Shown in pieces: positions 41,497-49,581 of a stretch of DNA of 64,000 bases (the stretch's first letter is position 1; each line of letters opens with the position of its first letter). The translations under genes were made by a program, and so were the position numbers. This DNA comes from Streptomyces sp. HD. GTDB lineage: Bacteria > Actinomycetota > Actinomycetes > Streptomycetales > Streptomycetaceae. Where the stretch lies: positions 1-64,000 of the forward strand of contig NZ_JAQMYP010000048.1 in NCBI RefSeq assembly GCF_028369295.1, given 5' to 3'. The notes beneath the pieces were generated by a model. That model was given only the letters and a program-made list of their open reading frames with translations, was not told the DNA's origin and did not search any database.

Positions 41497-43130
41497 GCAC
41501 TACAGAGACCACCGAGTCCCGCTCTCGCGGGAAGGCACCGGCCGGCGAGCGCGTCGCCGACTGGGCCGACGGCCGCCTGGGGATCTACTCCCTGGCCAAG
41601 GCCAACATGCGCAAGATCTTCCCCGACCACTGGTCGTTCATGTTGGGCGAGGTCTGCCTCTACAGCTTCATCATCATCATCCTCACGGGTGTGTATCTGA
41701 CGCTGTTCTTCCACCCGTCGATGAACGAGGTGGAGTACCACGGCAGTTACGTCCCGCTGCAGGGACAGCTCATGTCGGAGGCGTTCAGCTCGACGCTGCA
41801 CATCTCCTTCGACGTCCGTGGTGGTCTGCTCATCCGGCAGATCCACCACTGGGCCGCGCTGATCTTCCTCGCGGGCATGTTCGTGCACATGATGCGCGTG
41901 TTCTTCACGGGCGCGTTCCGCAAGCCGCGTGAGATCAACTGGCTGTTCGGCTTCCTGCTGTTCGTCCTGGGCATGTTCACCGGTTTCACCGGCTACTCGC
42001 TCCCGGACGACCTGCTCTCCGGCACCGGTGTCCGCTTCACCGAGGGCGCGATCCTGTCCATGCCGATCGTCGGCACGTACATCTCGTTCTTCCTCTTCGG
42101 CGGCGAGTTCCCGGGCGTCGACTTCGTCGCCCGCTTCTACTCGATCCACATCCTGCTGCTGCCGGGCATCATGCTCGGTCTGGTGGTCGGCCACCTGATC
42201 CTGGTCTTCTACCACAAGCACACGCAGTTCGCGGGCCCCGGAAAGTCCAACAAGAACGTCGTCGGCATGCCGCTGCTGCCGGTCTACATGGCCAAGGCCG
42301 GAGGCTTCTTCTTCCTGGTCTTCGGTGTCATCGCGGCCATCGCGGCGGTCGCCCAGATCAACCCGATCTGGGCCATGGGCCCCTACCGGCCGGACCAGGT
42401 GTCCACGGGCGCCCAGCCCGACTGGTACATGGGCTTCGCCGAGGGTCTGGTCCGCTACATGCCGGGCTGGGAGGTCAACTTCTGGGGTCACACGCTGGTC
42501 CTCGGTGTGTTCATCCCGCTGGTCCTCTTCGGCGTGGTGCTGGCCGCGATCGCGCTCTACCCGTTCATCGAGTCCTGGGTCACCGGCGACAAGCGCGAGC
42601 ACCACATCCTGGACCGCCCGCGCAACGCCCCGACGCGTACCGGGTTCGGTGTCGCCTGGATCACGGTGTACATGATCGGCCTGGTCGGCGGTGGCAACGA
42701 CCTGTGGGCCACCCACTTCCACCTGTCGATCAACGCGGTCACCTGGTTCGTCCGGATCGGGTTCTTCGCCGGACCGGTCCTCGCGTTCATCATCACCAAG
42801 CGGATCTGCCTCGGCCTGCAGCGCCGGGACAAGGACAAGGTGCTGCACGGCCGCGAGTCGGGCATCATCAAGCGCCTGCCGCACGGTGAGTTCATCGAGG
42901 TCCACGAGCCGCTCAGCCAGGACGCGCTGTACACGCTCACCGCGCACGAGCAGTACCAGCCGGCCGAGATCGGCCCGAAGGTCGACGAGAACGGTGTCGA
43001 GCGCAAGGTGAAGGCCACCGAGAAGCTGCGCGCCAAGCTCAGCAAGTCCTACTACGGCGAGGACGGCCAGATCCCCAAGCCGACCGTCGAGGAGTACAAG
43101 GAGATCACGAGCGGCCACGGCCACCACTGA
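41493..43130 (+). CDS. qcrB: Cytochrome b subunit of bc1 complex
   Basis: This is the menaquinol-oxidising cytochrome b, 545 residues. Haem-ligating His pairs appear in helices II and IV (QIHHWAALIFLAGMFVHMMRV and YSIHILLLPG...VVGHLILVFYH). The PEWY-type motif is PDWYMG. The C-terminal region past about residue 420 extends as a soluble tail (LHGRESGIIKRLPHGEF...) typical of high-GC Gram-positives. It starts at the ATG at 41493 within the qcrA stop. Confidence 0.97.
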   Translation: MSTTETTESRSRGKAPAGERVADWADGRLGIYSLAKANMRKIFPDHWSFMLGEVCLYSFIIIILTGVYLTLFFHPSMNEVEYHGSYVPLQGQLMSEAFSSTLHISFDVRGGLLIRQIHHWAALIFLAGMFVHMMRVFFTGAFRKPREINWLFGFLLFVLGMFTGFTGYSLPDDLLSGTGVRFTEGAILSMPIVGTYISFFLFGGEFPGVDFVARFYSIHILLLPGIMLGLVVGHLILVFYHKHTQFAGPGKSNKNVVGMPLLPVYMAKAGGFFFLVFGVIAAIAAVAQINPIWAMGPYRPDQVSTGAQPDWYMGFAEGLVRYMPGWEVNFWGHTLVLGVFIPLVLFGVVLAAIALYPFIESWVTGDKREHHILDRPRNAPTRTGFGVAWITVYMIGLVGGGNDLWATHFHLSINAVTWFVRIGFFAGPVLAFIITKRICLGLQRRDKDKVLHGRESGIIKRLPHGEFIEVHEPLSQDALYTLTAHEQYQPAEIGPKVDENGVERKVKATEKLRAKLSKSYYGEDGQIPKPTVEEYKEITSGHGHH

Positions 43131-43150
43131 TCGCTGCGAAAGCGCTCCGC

Positions 43151-43232
43151 TGATGGTGCCGCGTTGTGTCGGCTGTCGTCTGCGGCGCCGTAGTGGCTGG
43201 TCGCGCAGTTCCCCGGGCCCCTGAAGGGGCGC
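43151..43232 (-). repeat. Dispersed repeat, copy 7, minus orientation
   Basis: The reverse-complement core at 43195-43221 has one mismatch (CCCCGGGCCCC for CCCCGCGCCCC). It ends in the hairpin GCCCCT-GAA-GGGGC, and the tail GGTGCCGCGTTGTGTCGG lies at its left. It is immediately downstream of qcrB. Confidence 0.72.
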
Positions 43233-43276
43233 GGCCGAACCGCGGCCTCGCCAGAGCTGCCTAGCCACGCCACGGC

Positions 43277-43313
43277 AGAAGGGCCCCGTCCGGTCTTCGG
43301 ACGGGGCCCTTCT
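43277..43313. terminator. Strong terminator between qcrB and trpD
   Basis: AGAAGGGCCCCGTCCG and CGGACGGGGCCCTTCT form a perfect 16-base stem with a five-base loop. It ends the qcr operon. Confidence 0.88.
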
Positions 43314-43393
43314 CCGTGTCCCGGGGCTGGATAGGGTGGACCTCGTTGAGACTCTCGTCCCGTAGTGCGGGACGCCTGATCCTGGAGCGGCTT

Positions 43394-44458
43394 ATGAGCG
43401 CTGTGACCCCCGCTGGAGGCGACACCGCGGCGGGCCGCTCCTGGCCCCTGCTGCTGAACGGCCTGCTGGACGGCCGGGACCTGTCCGCCGACGACACCGC
43501 GTGGGCGATGGATCTGATCATGCGCGGCGAGGCGACGGACGCGCAGATCGCCGGGTTCGTGGTGGCACTGCGGGCCAAGGGCGAGACGGTGCAGGAGATC
43601 ACCGGGCTCGTGCGGACGATGTACGAGCACGCCAACGTGATCGAGGTGCCCGGGCCGACCGTCGACATCGTCGGCACGGGCGGTGACGGCGCGAAGACCG
43701 TCAACATCTCCACCATGTCGGCGATCGTCATCGCCGGCACCGGCGCGAAGGTCGTCAAGCACGGCAACCGGGCGGCGTCCTCGGCGTCGGGTGCCTCGGA
43801 CGTGCTGGAGAAGCTGGGCGTCAATCTGAACCTGCCGGTGGGGCGGGTGGCCGAGGTCGCGGAGGAGGCCGGGATCACCTTCTGTTTCGCGGTGAAGTTC
43901 CATCCGTCGCTGCGCCATGTGGCGGCCGCGCGCGGGCAGTTGGGCATCCGGACCACCTTCAACGTGCTCGGTCCGCTGACCAACCCGGCGAAGGTGCGGG
44001 CCCAGGCGGTCGGCGTGGCCGACCCGCGCATGGCGCCGATCGTCGCGGGCGTCTTCGCCGAGCGCGGCAACTCCTCGCTGGTGTTCCGCGGCGACGACGG
44101 CCTCGACGAGCTCACCACGACGGCCACCTCACGGGTGTGGGTCGTGCGCGACGGCAAGGTGGCCGAGGAGACCTTCGACCCGCGTGACGTCGGCATCGAG
44201 CTGGTGCCGGTGGAGGCGCTGCGGGGCGCGGACGCGTCCTACAACGCCGATGTGGCGCTGCGCCTGCTGAACGGCGAGACGGGGCCCGTACGGGACGCCG
44301 TACTGCTCAACTCGGCTGCCGCGCTGGTGGCGCTGAACCCGACGGAGGCTCCGCTCGCGGAGCAGATCCGGGCCGGGATGGCGAAGGCCGCGGAGGCGAT
44401 CGACTCGGGGTCGGCGAAGCGGACCCTCGACCGGTGGGTGGCGGCCAGCAACGCCTAG
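43394..44458 (+). CDS. trpD: Anthranilate phosphoribosyltransferase
   Basis: This enzyme transfers phosphoribose from PRPP to anthranilate, the second step of tryptophan synthesis. It has 354 residues with the PRPP-binding DIVGTGGDGAKTVNIST, KHGNRAASSASGASDVLE and the C-terminal LNSAAALVAL. The ATG at 43394 has GGAG six bases upstream. The gene stands alone, away from other trp genes, as is usual in Streptomyces. Confidence 0.95.
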   Translation: MSAVTPAGGDTAAGRSWPLLLNGLLDGRDLSADDTAWAMDLIMRGEATDAQIAGFVVALRAKGETVQEITGLVRTMYEHANVIEVPGPTVDIVGTGGDGAKTVNISTMSAIVIAGTGAKVVKHGNRAASSASGASDVLEKLGVNLNLPVGRVAEVAEEAGITFCFAVKFHPSLRHVAAARGQLGIRTTFNVLGPLTNPAKVRAQAVGVADPRMAPIVAGVFAERGNSSLVFRGDDGLDELTTTATSRVWVVRDGKVAEETFDPRDVGIELVPVEALRGADASYNADVALRLLNGETGPVRDAVLLNSAAALVALNPTEAPLAEQIRAGMAKAAEAIDSGSAKRTLDRWVAASNA

Positions 44459-44473
44459 CGCGTACCCGGGATG

Positions 44474-44507
44474 TCGTCCCGCGATCCGGACACGGGTTGC
44501 GGGACGA
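44474..44507 (+). terminator. Terminator after trpD
   Basis: TCGTCCCGC and GCGGGACGA form a perfect nine-base stem with a 16-base loop, followed by TCATTT, 16 bases after the trpD stop. Confidence 0.6.
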
Positions 44508-44526
44508 CGATCATTTCACGTACGTT
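44497..44526 (+). promoter_or_regulatory. Possible promoter of the SAM-IV leader
   Basis: TTGCGG and TACGTT with an 18-base spacer lie just upstream of the riboswitch, so transcription would begin close to its first stem. It overlaps the trpD terminator hairpin. Confidence 0.35.
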
Positions 44527-44535
44527 CCTGTACCA

Positions 44536-44650
44536 GGTCATGAGTGACAGTCATGAGGCCCCGGCCGACTGTCCGGCAACCCTCCGTCCGTGGCGGGGTG
44601 CCCCGGGTGAAGACCAGGCCGTAGGCAGCGAGGTCTACGGCAAGCGCGGG
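44536..44650 (+). ncRNA. SAM-IV riboswitch
   Basis: The 115-base leader carries the conserved actinobacterial SAM-IV features: GGTCATGAG opening, GGCCCCGGCC, CCGGCAACCCTCC, GGGGTGCCCCGGGTGA, the closing GACC of stem P1, and a downstream stem with CGGCAAGCGCGGG. It should bind S-adenosylmethionine and lower expression of the downstream aminotransferase when SAM is plentiful. The class is assigned by recognising these segments; a covariance-model search would settle it. Confidence 0.9.
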
Positions 44651-44655
44651 CCCCT

Positions 44656-44688
44656 CTCGAAACCAGGGGTCCTGGTCGTTCGAGGGAG
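44656..44688 (+). promoter_or_regulatory. Expression-platform hairpin of the SAM-IV leader
   Basis: CTCGAA-ACCAGG (44656-44667) pairs with CCTGGT-CG-TTCGAG (44671-44684), a 12-pair stem with a two-base bulge and three-base loop. The right arm ends in the ribosome binding site GGGAG (44684-44688) of the following six-codon ORF. Confidence 0.6.
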
Positions 44689-44694
44689 TCTTCC

Positions 44695-44715
44695 GTGAGC
44701 AAGCGAATGCGATAG
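44695..44715 (+). CDS. Six-codon leader ORF after the riboswitch
   Basis: GTG AGC AAG CGA ATG CGA TAG would encode MSKRMR. It has GGGAG six bases upstream, and that site lies at the base of the expression-platform hairpin. The length suggests a role in coupling translation to the main gene 66 bases further on, not a functional peptide. It is supported by the ribosome site and position only. Confidence 0.45.
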   Translation: MSKRMR

Positions 44716-44781
44716 GGCCGCCGAGCCCCGCCTCCGCGCACCCGTCTTCACTTTCTTCTTTCCTCTCACGGGAGTTCCGTC

Positions 44782-46161
44782 ATGTCTGCCTCCGCGTCTG
44801 TCTCCACCGCTGCCTCCGCCCAGACCATTTGTGCCCCGCTGCCCGTTCTGGGCCGTGATGTCACCGTCCCGCTCGTCACCGGCGGCGAGGTCACCTACGC
44901 CGCGCTCGACTACGCCGCCAGCGCCCCGGCCCTGCAGCGGGTCTGGGACGACGTGGCCGCCTACGCGCCGTACTACGGCAGCGTCCACCGCGGTGCCGGG
45001 TACCTCTCCCAGCTGTCGACGGACCTCTTCGAGAACGCCCGCCGGACGGTCGCCGAGTTCCTGGACTGCCGGGCCGACGACCAGGTGGTCTTCACCCGGT
45101 CCACCACCGACTCCCTCAACCTCCTCGCCGCCGCCCTTCCGGCCGACTGCCAGGTCTTCGTCTTCGAGACCGAGCACCACGCCTCCCTGCTGCCCTGGCG
45201 CGACGCCCGTGTCACCTACCTCAACGCGCCCCGCACCCCCCGCCAGGCCGTCGAGACCCTGGAGCGCGCCCTCGCCGACCGCGACCCATACGGCCCGGCC
45301 CTGGTCTGCGTGACCGGCGCCTCGAACGTCACCGGCGAGCTGTGGCCCGTACGGGAGCTCGCGGCGGCCGCCCATGCCCACGGCGCCCGGATCGTGCTGG
45401 ACGCCGCGCAGCTGGCCCCGCACCACCCGGTGAGCGTCCGTGACCTCGACGTCGACTGGGTCGCCTTCTCCGGCCACAAGCTGTACGCCCCGTTCGGCTC
45501 CGGCGTCCTCGCCGGCCGCGCCGACTGGCTGCGCGAGGCCGAGCCGTACCTCGCGGGTGGCGGCGCCAGCCGCAAGGTGTCGCGGCGCGAGGACGGGGGA
45601 GTGGACGTCGAGTGGCACGAGAGCGCCGCACGGCATGAGGCGGGGTCGCCCAACGTCATCGGCGCCTACTCCATCGCGTCCGCCTGCAAGGCGTTGACGG
45701 AGGCCGGTTTCGACAGCCTGGTCGCCCGTGAGCAGTACCTGGTCGAGCGGGTGCGGGAAGGTCTCGCCGAGGTTCCCGAGGTCCGGATCCTCTCCCTCTT
45801 CGGCGACGACGCCCCCCGCGTCGGCGTCATCTCCTTCGTCGTCGACGGCTGGAACAGCTCCCACTTCGCCGCCGCCCTCTCCGCCGAGTACGGCATCGGA
45901 GTGCGGGACGGGTTGTTCTGCGCCCACCCGCTGGTCCGGACGCTGCTGGGCAGCGACGCGCAGGCGCAGGGCGAGTGCGGTGCCCCGGAGGCGGCGCCCG
46001 GCGAGAAGTCCCTCAACGCCATCCGCGTCAGCTTCGGTGCCGGTACGCCGGACGAGCACGTCGAGCGGTTCGTGAACGCCGTCAAGGAGCTCGTGACGGA
46101 CGGCGCGCAGTGGAACTACCGCACCGAGGACGGCCGTTGCGTGCCGGACACCTCCGCGTGA
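44782..46161 (+). CDS. Class V aminotransferase / cysteine desulfurase-like, SAM-IV controlled
   Basis: This is a PLP-dependent enzyme of 459 residues of the SufS/CsdA fold: ALDYAASAPAL, ETEHHASLLPW, the DAAQLAPHHPV strand, and PLP lysine in FSGHKLYAPFG. A Cys lies in GLFCAHPLV in the C-terminal half, but the usual desulfurase loop cannot be confirmed. Control by a SAM-IV riboswitch points to a role in methionine, cysteine or sulfur supply. GGGAG precedes the ATG at 44782. Its last 46 bases overlap the convergent glycerate kinase gene. Confidence 0.88.
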   Translation: MSASASVSTAASAQTICAPLPVLGRDVTVPLVTGGEVTYAALDYAASAPALQRVWDDVAAYAPYYGSVHRGAGYLSQLSTDLFENARRTVAEFLDCRADDQVVFTRSTTDSLNLLAAALPADCQVFVFETEHHASLLPWRDARVTYLNAPRTPRQAVETLERALADRDPYGPALVCVTGASNVTGELWPVRELAAAAHAHGARIVLDAAQLAPHHPVSVRDLDVDWVAFSGHKLYAPFGSGVLAGRADWLREAEPYLAGGGASRKVSRREDGGVDVEWHESAARHEAGSPNVIGAYSIASACKALTEAGFDSLVAREQYLVERVREGLAEVPEVRILSLFGDDAPRVGVISFVVDGWNSSHFAAALSAEYGIGVRDGLFCAHPLVRTLLGSDAQAQGECGAPEAAPGEKSLNAIRVSFGAGTPDEHVERFVNAVKELVTDGAQWNYRTEDGRCVPDTSA

Positions 46162-47309
46162 GCCGGTAGCCGGGCGCCCAGCAGGATCATCCGCAGGGCG
46201 CGTTCGGTGGCGTCCGTGAGGAGTTCGGAGGCCCGCACCAGAGCCTCCGCCAGCGCCATCGGCGCCGGCAGGATCCCGCTGTACGCGTCCACGCCCGGCA
46301 CGTCGTGCGCGCCCTCGCCGAGTGTGCCCGCCAGCGCGAGCACGGGGCGGCCGTACAGCTTGGCCCGGCGGGCCACCTCGGCCGGCACCTTCCCGCGGGG
46401 CGTCTGGTGGTCCAGGGCGCCCTCGGCGGTGACGACCAGGTCGGCGCGGGCGAGGCGGGCGTCCAGGTCGAGGTGGTCCAGCAGGACGTCGAAGCGGGGG
46501 AGGAGACGGGCGCCCAGCGCGGCGAGGCCGGCGCCCAGACCGCCGGAGGCTCCGGTGCCGGGGCCGTGGCGCAGGTCGGTGCCCACGGCCCCCAGGTCCC
46601 GGGTGAGGACGTCCGCCCAGGTCTCCAGCCCCGCCGACAGATGCTCGACCTGGGCGGGCGTCGCCCCCTTCTGCGGCCCGAAGACACGGGCCACGCCGCG
46701 TTCGCCGCACAGCACGTTGTACGGGTTGCAGGCGACCAGCAGCTCGACGTCCCGCAGGCGCGGGTCCAGACCGGACGGGTCGATCCGGGCGAGCCGCGTC
46801 AACTCCCCTCCACCGTGGGGGAGTTCGAACCCGTCGGCGTCCAGCAGTCGCGCGCCGAGCGCCTGGAGGGCTCCCGCGCCCCCGTCGGACGTACCGGAAT
46901 CGCCGCAGCCGATCAGGATCCGCCGTACGCCCGTGTCGAGCGCGGCGCGGATCAGCTCGCCGACGCCGTACGTCGTCGTGGCCCCCGGGTCGCGCAGGGC
47001 GCGGGGCACGAGGGACAGCCCGGCCACCGCCGCCATCTCCACGACCGCCGTCTCCCGTCCGCCCAGCAGCGCGAAGTGCGTGCCGACCTGCTCGCCGACC
47101 GGCCCCGTGGCGGGCAGTGCGACGAGCCGCCCACCGGTCGCGGCGGCCAATGCGGCGGCGGTGCCCTCGCCCCCGTCCACCAGCGGAATCAGATCGAGCA
47201 CGGCCTCCGGCAGCACCCGCCGCACCCCGTCGGCAATGGCATCGGCGGCGGCCTGGGCGGACAACGACTCCTTGAAGCCACTGGGGGCTACGACGACGCG
47301 GGTCAGCAT
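46116..47309 (-). CDS. Glycerate kinase, GlxK/GarK type
   Basis: This enzyme phosphorylates D-glycerate. The 397 residues show VVVAPSGFKESLSA at the start, LVDGGEGTA, the GCGDSGTSDGGAGAL motif, FGPQKGATPAQV and ASGGLGAGLAALG. The ATG at 47309 has AGGAG eight bases upstream. The first 340 residues are standard; the tail past LLGARLP is variable and overlaps the facing aminotransferase gene. A permease that could import glycerate or related acids lies upstream on the same strand. Confidence 0.93.
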   Translation of the reverse strand: MLTRVVVAPSGFKESLSAQAAADAIADGVRRVLPEAVLDLIPLVDGGEGTAAALAAATGGRLVALPATGPVGEQVGTHFALLGGRETAVVEMAAVAGLSLVPRALRDPGATTTYGVGELIRAALDTGVRRILIGCGDSGTSDGGAGALQALGARLLDADGFELPHGGGELTRLARIDPSGLDPRLRDVELLVACNPYNVLCGERGVARVFGPQKGATPAQVEHLSAGLETWADVLTRDLGAVGTDLRHGPGTGASGGLGAGLAALGARLLPRFDVLLDHLDLDARLARADLVVTAEGALDHQTPRGKVPAEVARRAKLYGRPVLALAGTLGEGAHDVPGVDAYSGILPAPMALAEALVRASELLTDATERALRMILLGARLPAHAEVSGTQRPSSVR

Positions 47310-47349
47310 CAGAGTTCTCCTAAGCGGATCGGATGCGCACGGAGGCAAC

Positions 47350-47428
47350 GCCCTTGGGGGCGCGGGGAACTGCGCGACCAGCCACGGCGGCGCAGCAGAC
47401 AGGCGACGACACAGCGCGGCACTCTCAC
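47350..47428 (+). repeat. Dispersed repeat, copy 8
   Basis: A perfect core lies at 47357-47383, then CAGCAGACAGGCGACGACACAGCGCGGCACTC. The long tail matches copy 3. It sits between the glycerate kinase and permease genes. Confidence 0.8.
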
Positions 47429-48840
47429 CGGGTCACCGGCACACCAAGCACCGGCCACAGCGCAACGGCGAACAACAGAACGACCGCGGCCGTCAGCGGA
47501 GCCAACACCGCGGACAGCCGCAACAGATCACGCGGGGTATACGTCGGCGTCCCGGGAAGGTCCGAGAAGAGCGTCACAGGCTTCGCGGAAGCCGGCAGGG
47601 TATGGCAGAACCCGGCCGCCGCAGTGGACGCAAGCGCCGCGGCCACCGGATTCACCCCCGCCCCCACCGCCGCCGCGACCACCAGCGGCACCAGCACCGA
47701 CGAACGGGCCGACCGGGACTGCAGGACCAGATGGGCAGCCGTACTGATCACCACCACGACGGCCAGGAACAGCAGCGGGCCGACGCCCGAGGGAAGCCCG
47801 TCCACCAGCCATTCCGCCGCCCCGGAGTCGGCCAGCGCCACACCCATCGCCATCGTCGCGGCCATGAACAGCAGCAATGACCAGGGCACCGTCTTCAGCG
47901 CGTCCTTCAGATGCACCGTCCCGAGCACCGGCGAAGCCGCCACCACCGCGCCGATCAGCGCCACGACGGCGGGCGGCACCCGGTGCAGCGGCTCACTGCA
48001 CCACAGCAGGACGACCGTGCCGAGCAGCAGCGCGCACCGCTTCTCGGCCTGCGACCAGGGGCCGGTGACAGGGTGGTCGCTGTGCTGCTGGATCTGCTCG
48101 GGAGTGATGTGCACGGGCCCCTTGCGGTCCGCGCGCCGGGTGCTCGTCAGGAGTACGGTCTCGGCGGCCAGGTGGGACGAGGCCACCGCCAGGGGCAGGC
48201 CCAGCAGCAGCCACTCCGTGAAGCCGATCCGGTCTCCGGTGGCCTGCCACAGCACCGACACGGTGATCAGATGCGCGCCCGCCCCGATCAGGGTCGCCAC
48301 CGCCGACAGCAGGATCACGGTCGGGAACAGCAGCGCCAGCATCACCACCAGCCGTTTCCGGTCGGCCAGCGCCTTGGCCAGCGCGAGGAACACCGGCAGG
48401 GCGAGGGCCGCCCGCCCCGAGGTGGCCGGCACCGCGAACGCCGTGACGACCAGGGCGGCCGTGGTCAGATGCACCAGCTGCCGCACCGTGCGCGCCCCGC
48501 CGACCAGGAACGCCGCCGCCCGTCCCGCGAGCCCCGTCCGGGTCACCGCCGCCGCCAGCACGAAGGCGCAGATCAGCAGCCAGACCGTGGAGTCGCCGAG
48601 GGTGCCGAAGAGGGTGTCGCTGCTGATCACGCCGGTCACCGTGAGCGCGAGTCCGGCGCCGAGCGCGATGTAGGTGTCGTCGACCGGGGTGGCGATCCAG
48701 GCGCAGGTCGCCAGCGCGAACACGGCGAGGGTGAGGCGGGCGTCGGCGCCGAGGCCGGGGAAGTTGGCGGGCACCGCGAGCAGCGCGCACAGGGAGAGCG
48801 CCACGCACAGGGCCGCGACCGGACGGAGGTTCAGGGTCAC
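47425..48840 (-). CDS. SLC13/DASS-type anion permease
   Basis: This is a sodium- or proton-coupled carboxylate transporter, 471 residues and about 11-12 membrane segments in two repeats. PATSGRAALALPVFLAL and a later LVLQSRSARSSVLVPLV correspond to the paired Ser-rich substrate loops of the family (SNT-like motifs are degenerate). The start is a GTG at 48840. A hairpin lies directly before that start. Glycerate kinase downstream on the same strand suggests uptake of glycerate or a related hydroxy acid, an inference from context. Confidence 0.82.
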   Translation of the reverse strand: MTLNLRPVAALCVALSLCALLAVPANFPGLGADARLTLAVFALATCAWIATPVDDTYIALGAGLALTVTGVISSDTLFGTLGDSTVWLLICAFVLAAAVTRTGLAGRAAAFLVGGARTVRQLVHLTTAALVVTAFAVPATSGRAALALPVFLALAKALADRKRLVVMLALLFPTVILLSAVATLIGAGAHLITVSVLWQATGDRIGFTEWLLLGLPLAVASSHLAAETVLLTSTRRADRKGPVHITPEQIQQHSDHPVTGPWSQAEKRCALLLGTVVLLWCSEPLHRVPPAVVALIGAVVAASPVLGTVHLKDALKTVPWSLLLFMAATMAMGVALADSGAAEWLVDGLPSGVGPLLFLAVVVVISTAAHLVLQSRSARSSVLVPLVVAAAVGAGVNPVAAALASTAAAGFCHTLPASAKPVTLFSDLPGTPTYTPRDLLRLSAVLAPLTAAVVLLFAVALWPVLGVPVTR

Positions 48841-48841
48841 G

Positions 48842-48878
48842 TCATCGAGGGTTCACCTCGGCCGTGAGCCCTCGATGA
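48842..48878 (-). promoter_or_regulatory. Hairpin adjoining the permease start codon
   Basis: TCATCGAGGG (48842-48851) and CCCTCGATGA (48869-48878) are perfect ten-base arms with a 17-base loop. It ends one base before the permease GTG on the minus strand, and the loop holds the GAGG of the likely ribosome site. It may also terminate the upstream two-component transcript. Confidence 0.5.
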
Positions 48879-48918
48879 GCCGTACATGAAGGAGACTTCA
48901 CGCGGACGGAAGGGGGCT

Positions 48919-49581
48919 TCACGCGGGCAGGCGGTACCCCACGCCGCGCACCGTCTCGACCCGTTCGGCGCCGAGCTTCCTGCGCAGCGCCCGCACGTAC
49001 ACGTCCACGATGTTGGAGCCGGGGTCGAAGTCGTAGCCCCACACGTGCGACAGGATCTGCTCGCGGGACAGTACCTGCCCCGGGTGCCGCAGGAACAGCT
49101 CCAGGAGCACGAATTCACGGGCCGTCAGATCGACCGTCCGCTCGTCGGCCCGCGCCCGCCGGGTGCGCAGGTCCAGGGTGAGTGAGCCGGATCGCAGCAC
49201 CGTCACCTCGGGCGCCCGCGCCGCCGTACGCAGCCGGAGCCGTACCCGGGCGAGCAGTTCCTCGAAGCGGAACGGCTTGGTCATCCAGTCGTCGGCGCCG
49301 CCCTCCAGACCGGCCACCGTGTCCCGTACGGAGTCCCGTGCGGTCAGCACGATCACCGGGACCGTCACCCGCGCCTCGCGCATCTCGCGCAGCACCGTGA
49401 AGCCGTCCCGGCCGGGCAGGCCGATGTCGAGGAGCACCAGGTCGAAGGCGCCCGTGACGGCGTACTCGTACGCCGCCTCGCCGTCGCCGACGACGGTCGT
49501 GGTGAAGCCGTTGGAGCGCAGGCCCTTCTCGACGAAGGAGGCGATGCGCTCCTCGTCCTCCACGATGAGGATCCGGTTCAC
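48919..49581 (-). CDS. Response regulator, OmpR/PhoB family
   Basis: The protein has 220 residues. The receiver domain has ILIVEDEERI, phosphoacceptor Asp in LVLLDIGLPG, switch Thr in VIVLTARD and Lys in MTKPFRFEE. The winged-helix output domain has LTAREFVLLELFLRHPGQVLSR and ends VRGVGYRL. The start is a GTG at 49581 with GAGAGGGA upstream; the frame beyond is a shadow of the kinase gene. It overlaps the kinase stop by four bases, so the two are coupled. Confidence 0.94.
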   Translation of the reverse strand: MNRILIVEDEERIASFVEKGLRSNGFTTTVVGDGEAAYEYAVTGAFDLVLLDIGLPGRDGFTVLREMREARVTVPVIVLTARDSVRDTVAGLEGGADDWMTKPFRFEELLARVRLRLRTAARAPEVTVLRSGSLTLDLRTRRARADERTVDLTAREFVLLELFLRHPGQVLSREQILSHVWGYDFDPGSNIVDVYVRALRRKLGAERVETVRGVGYRLPA

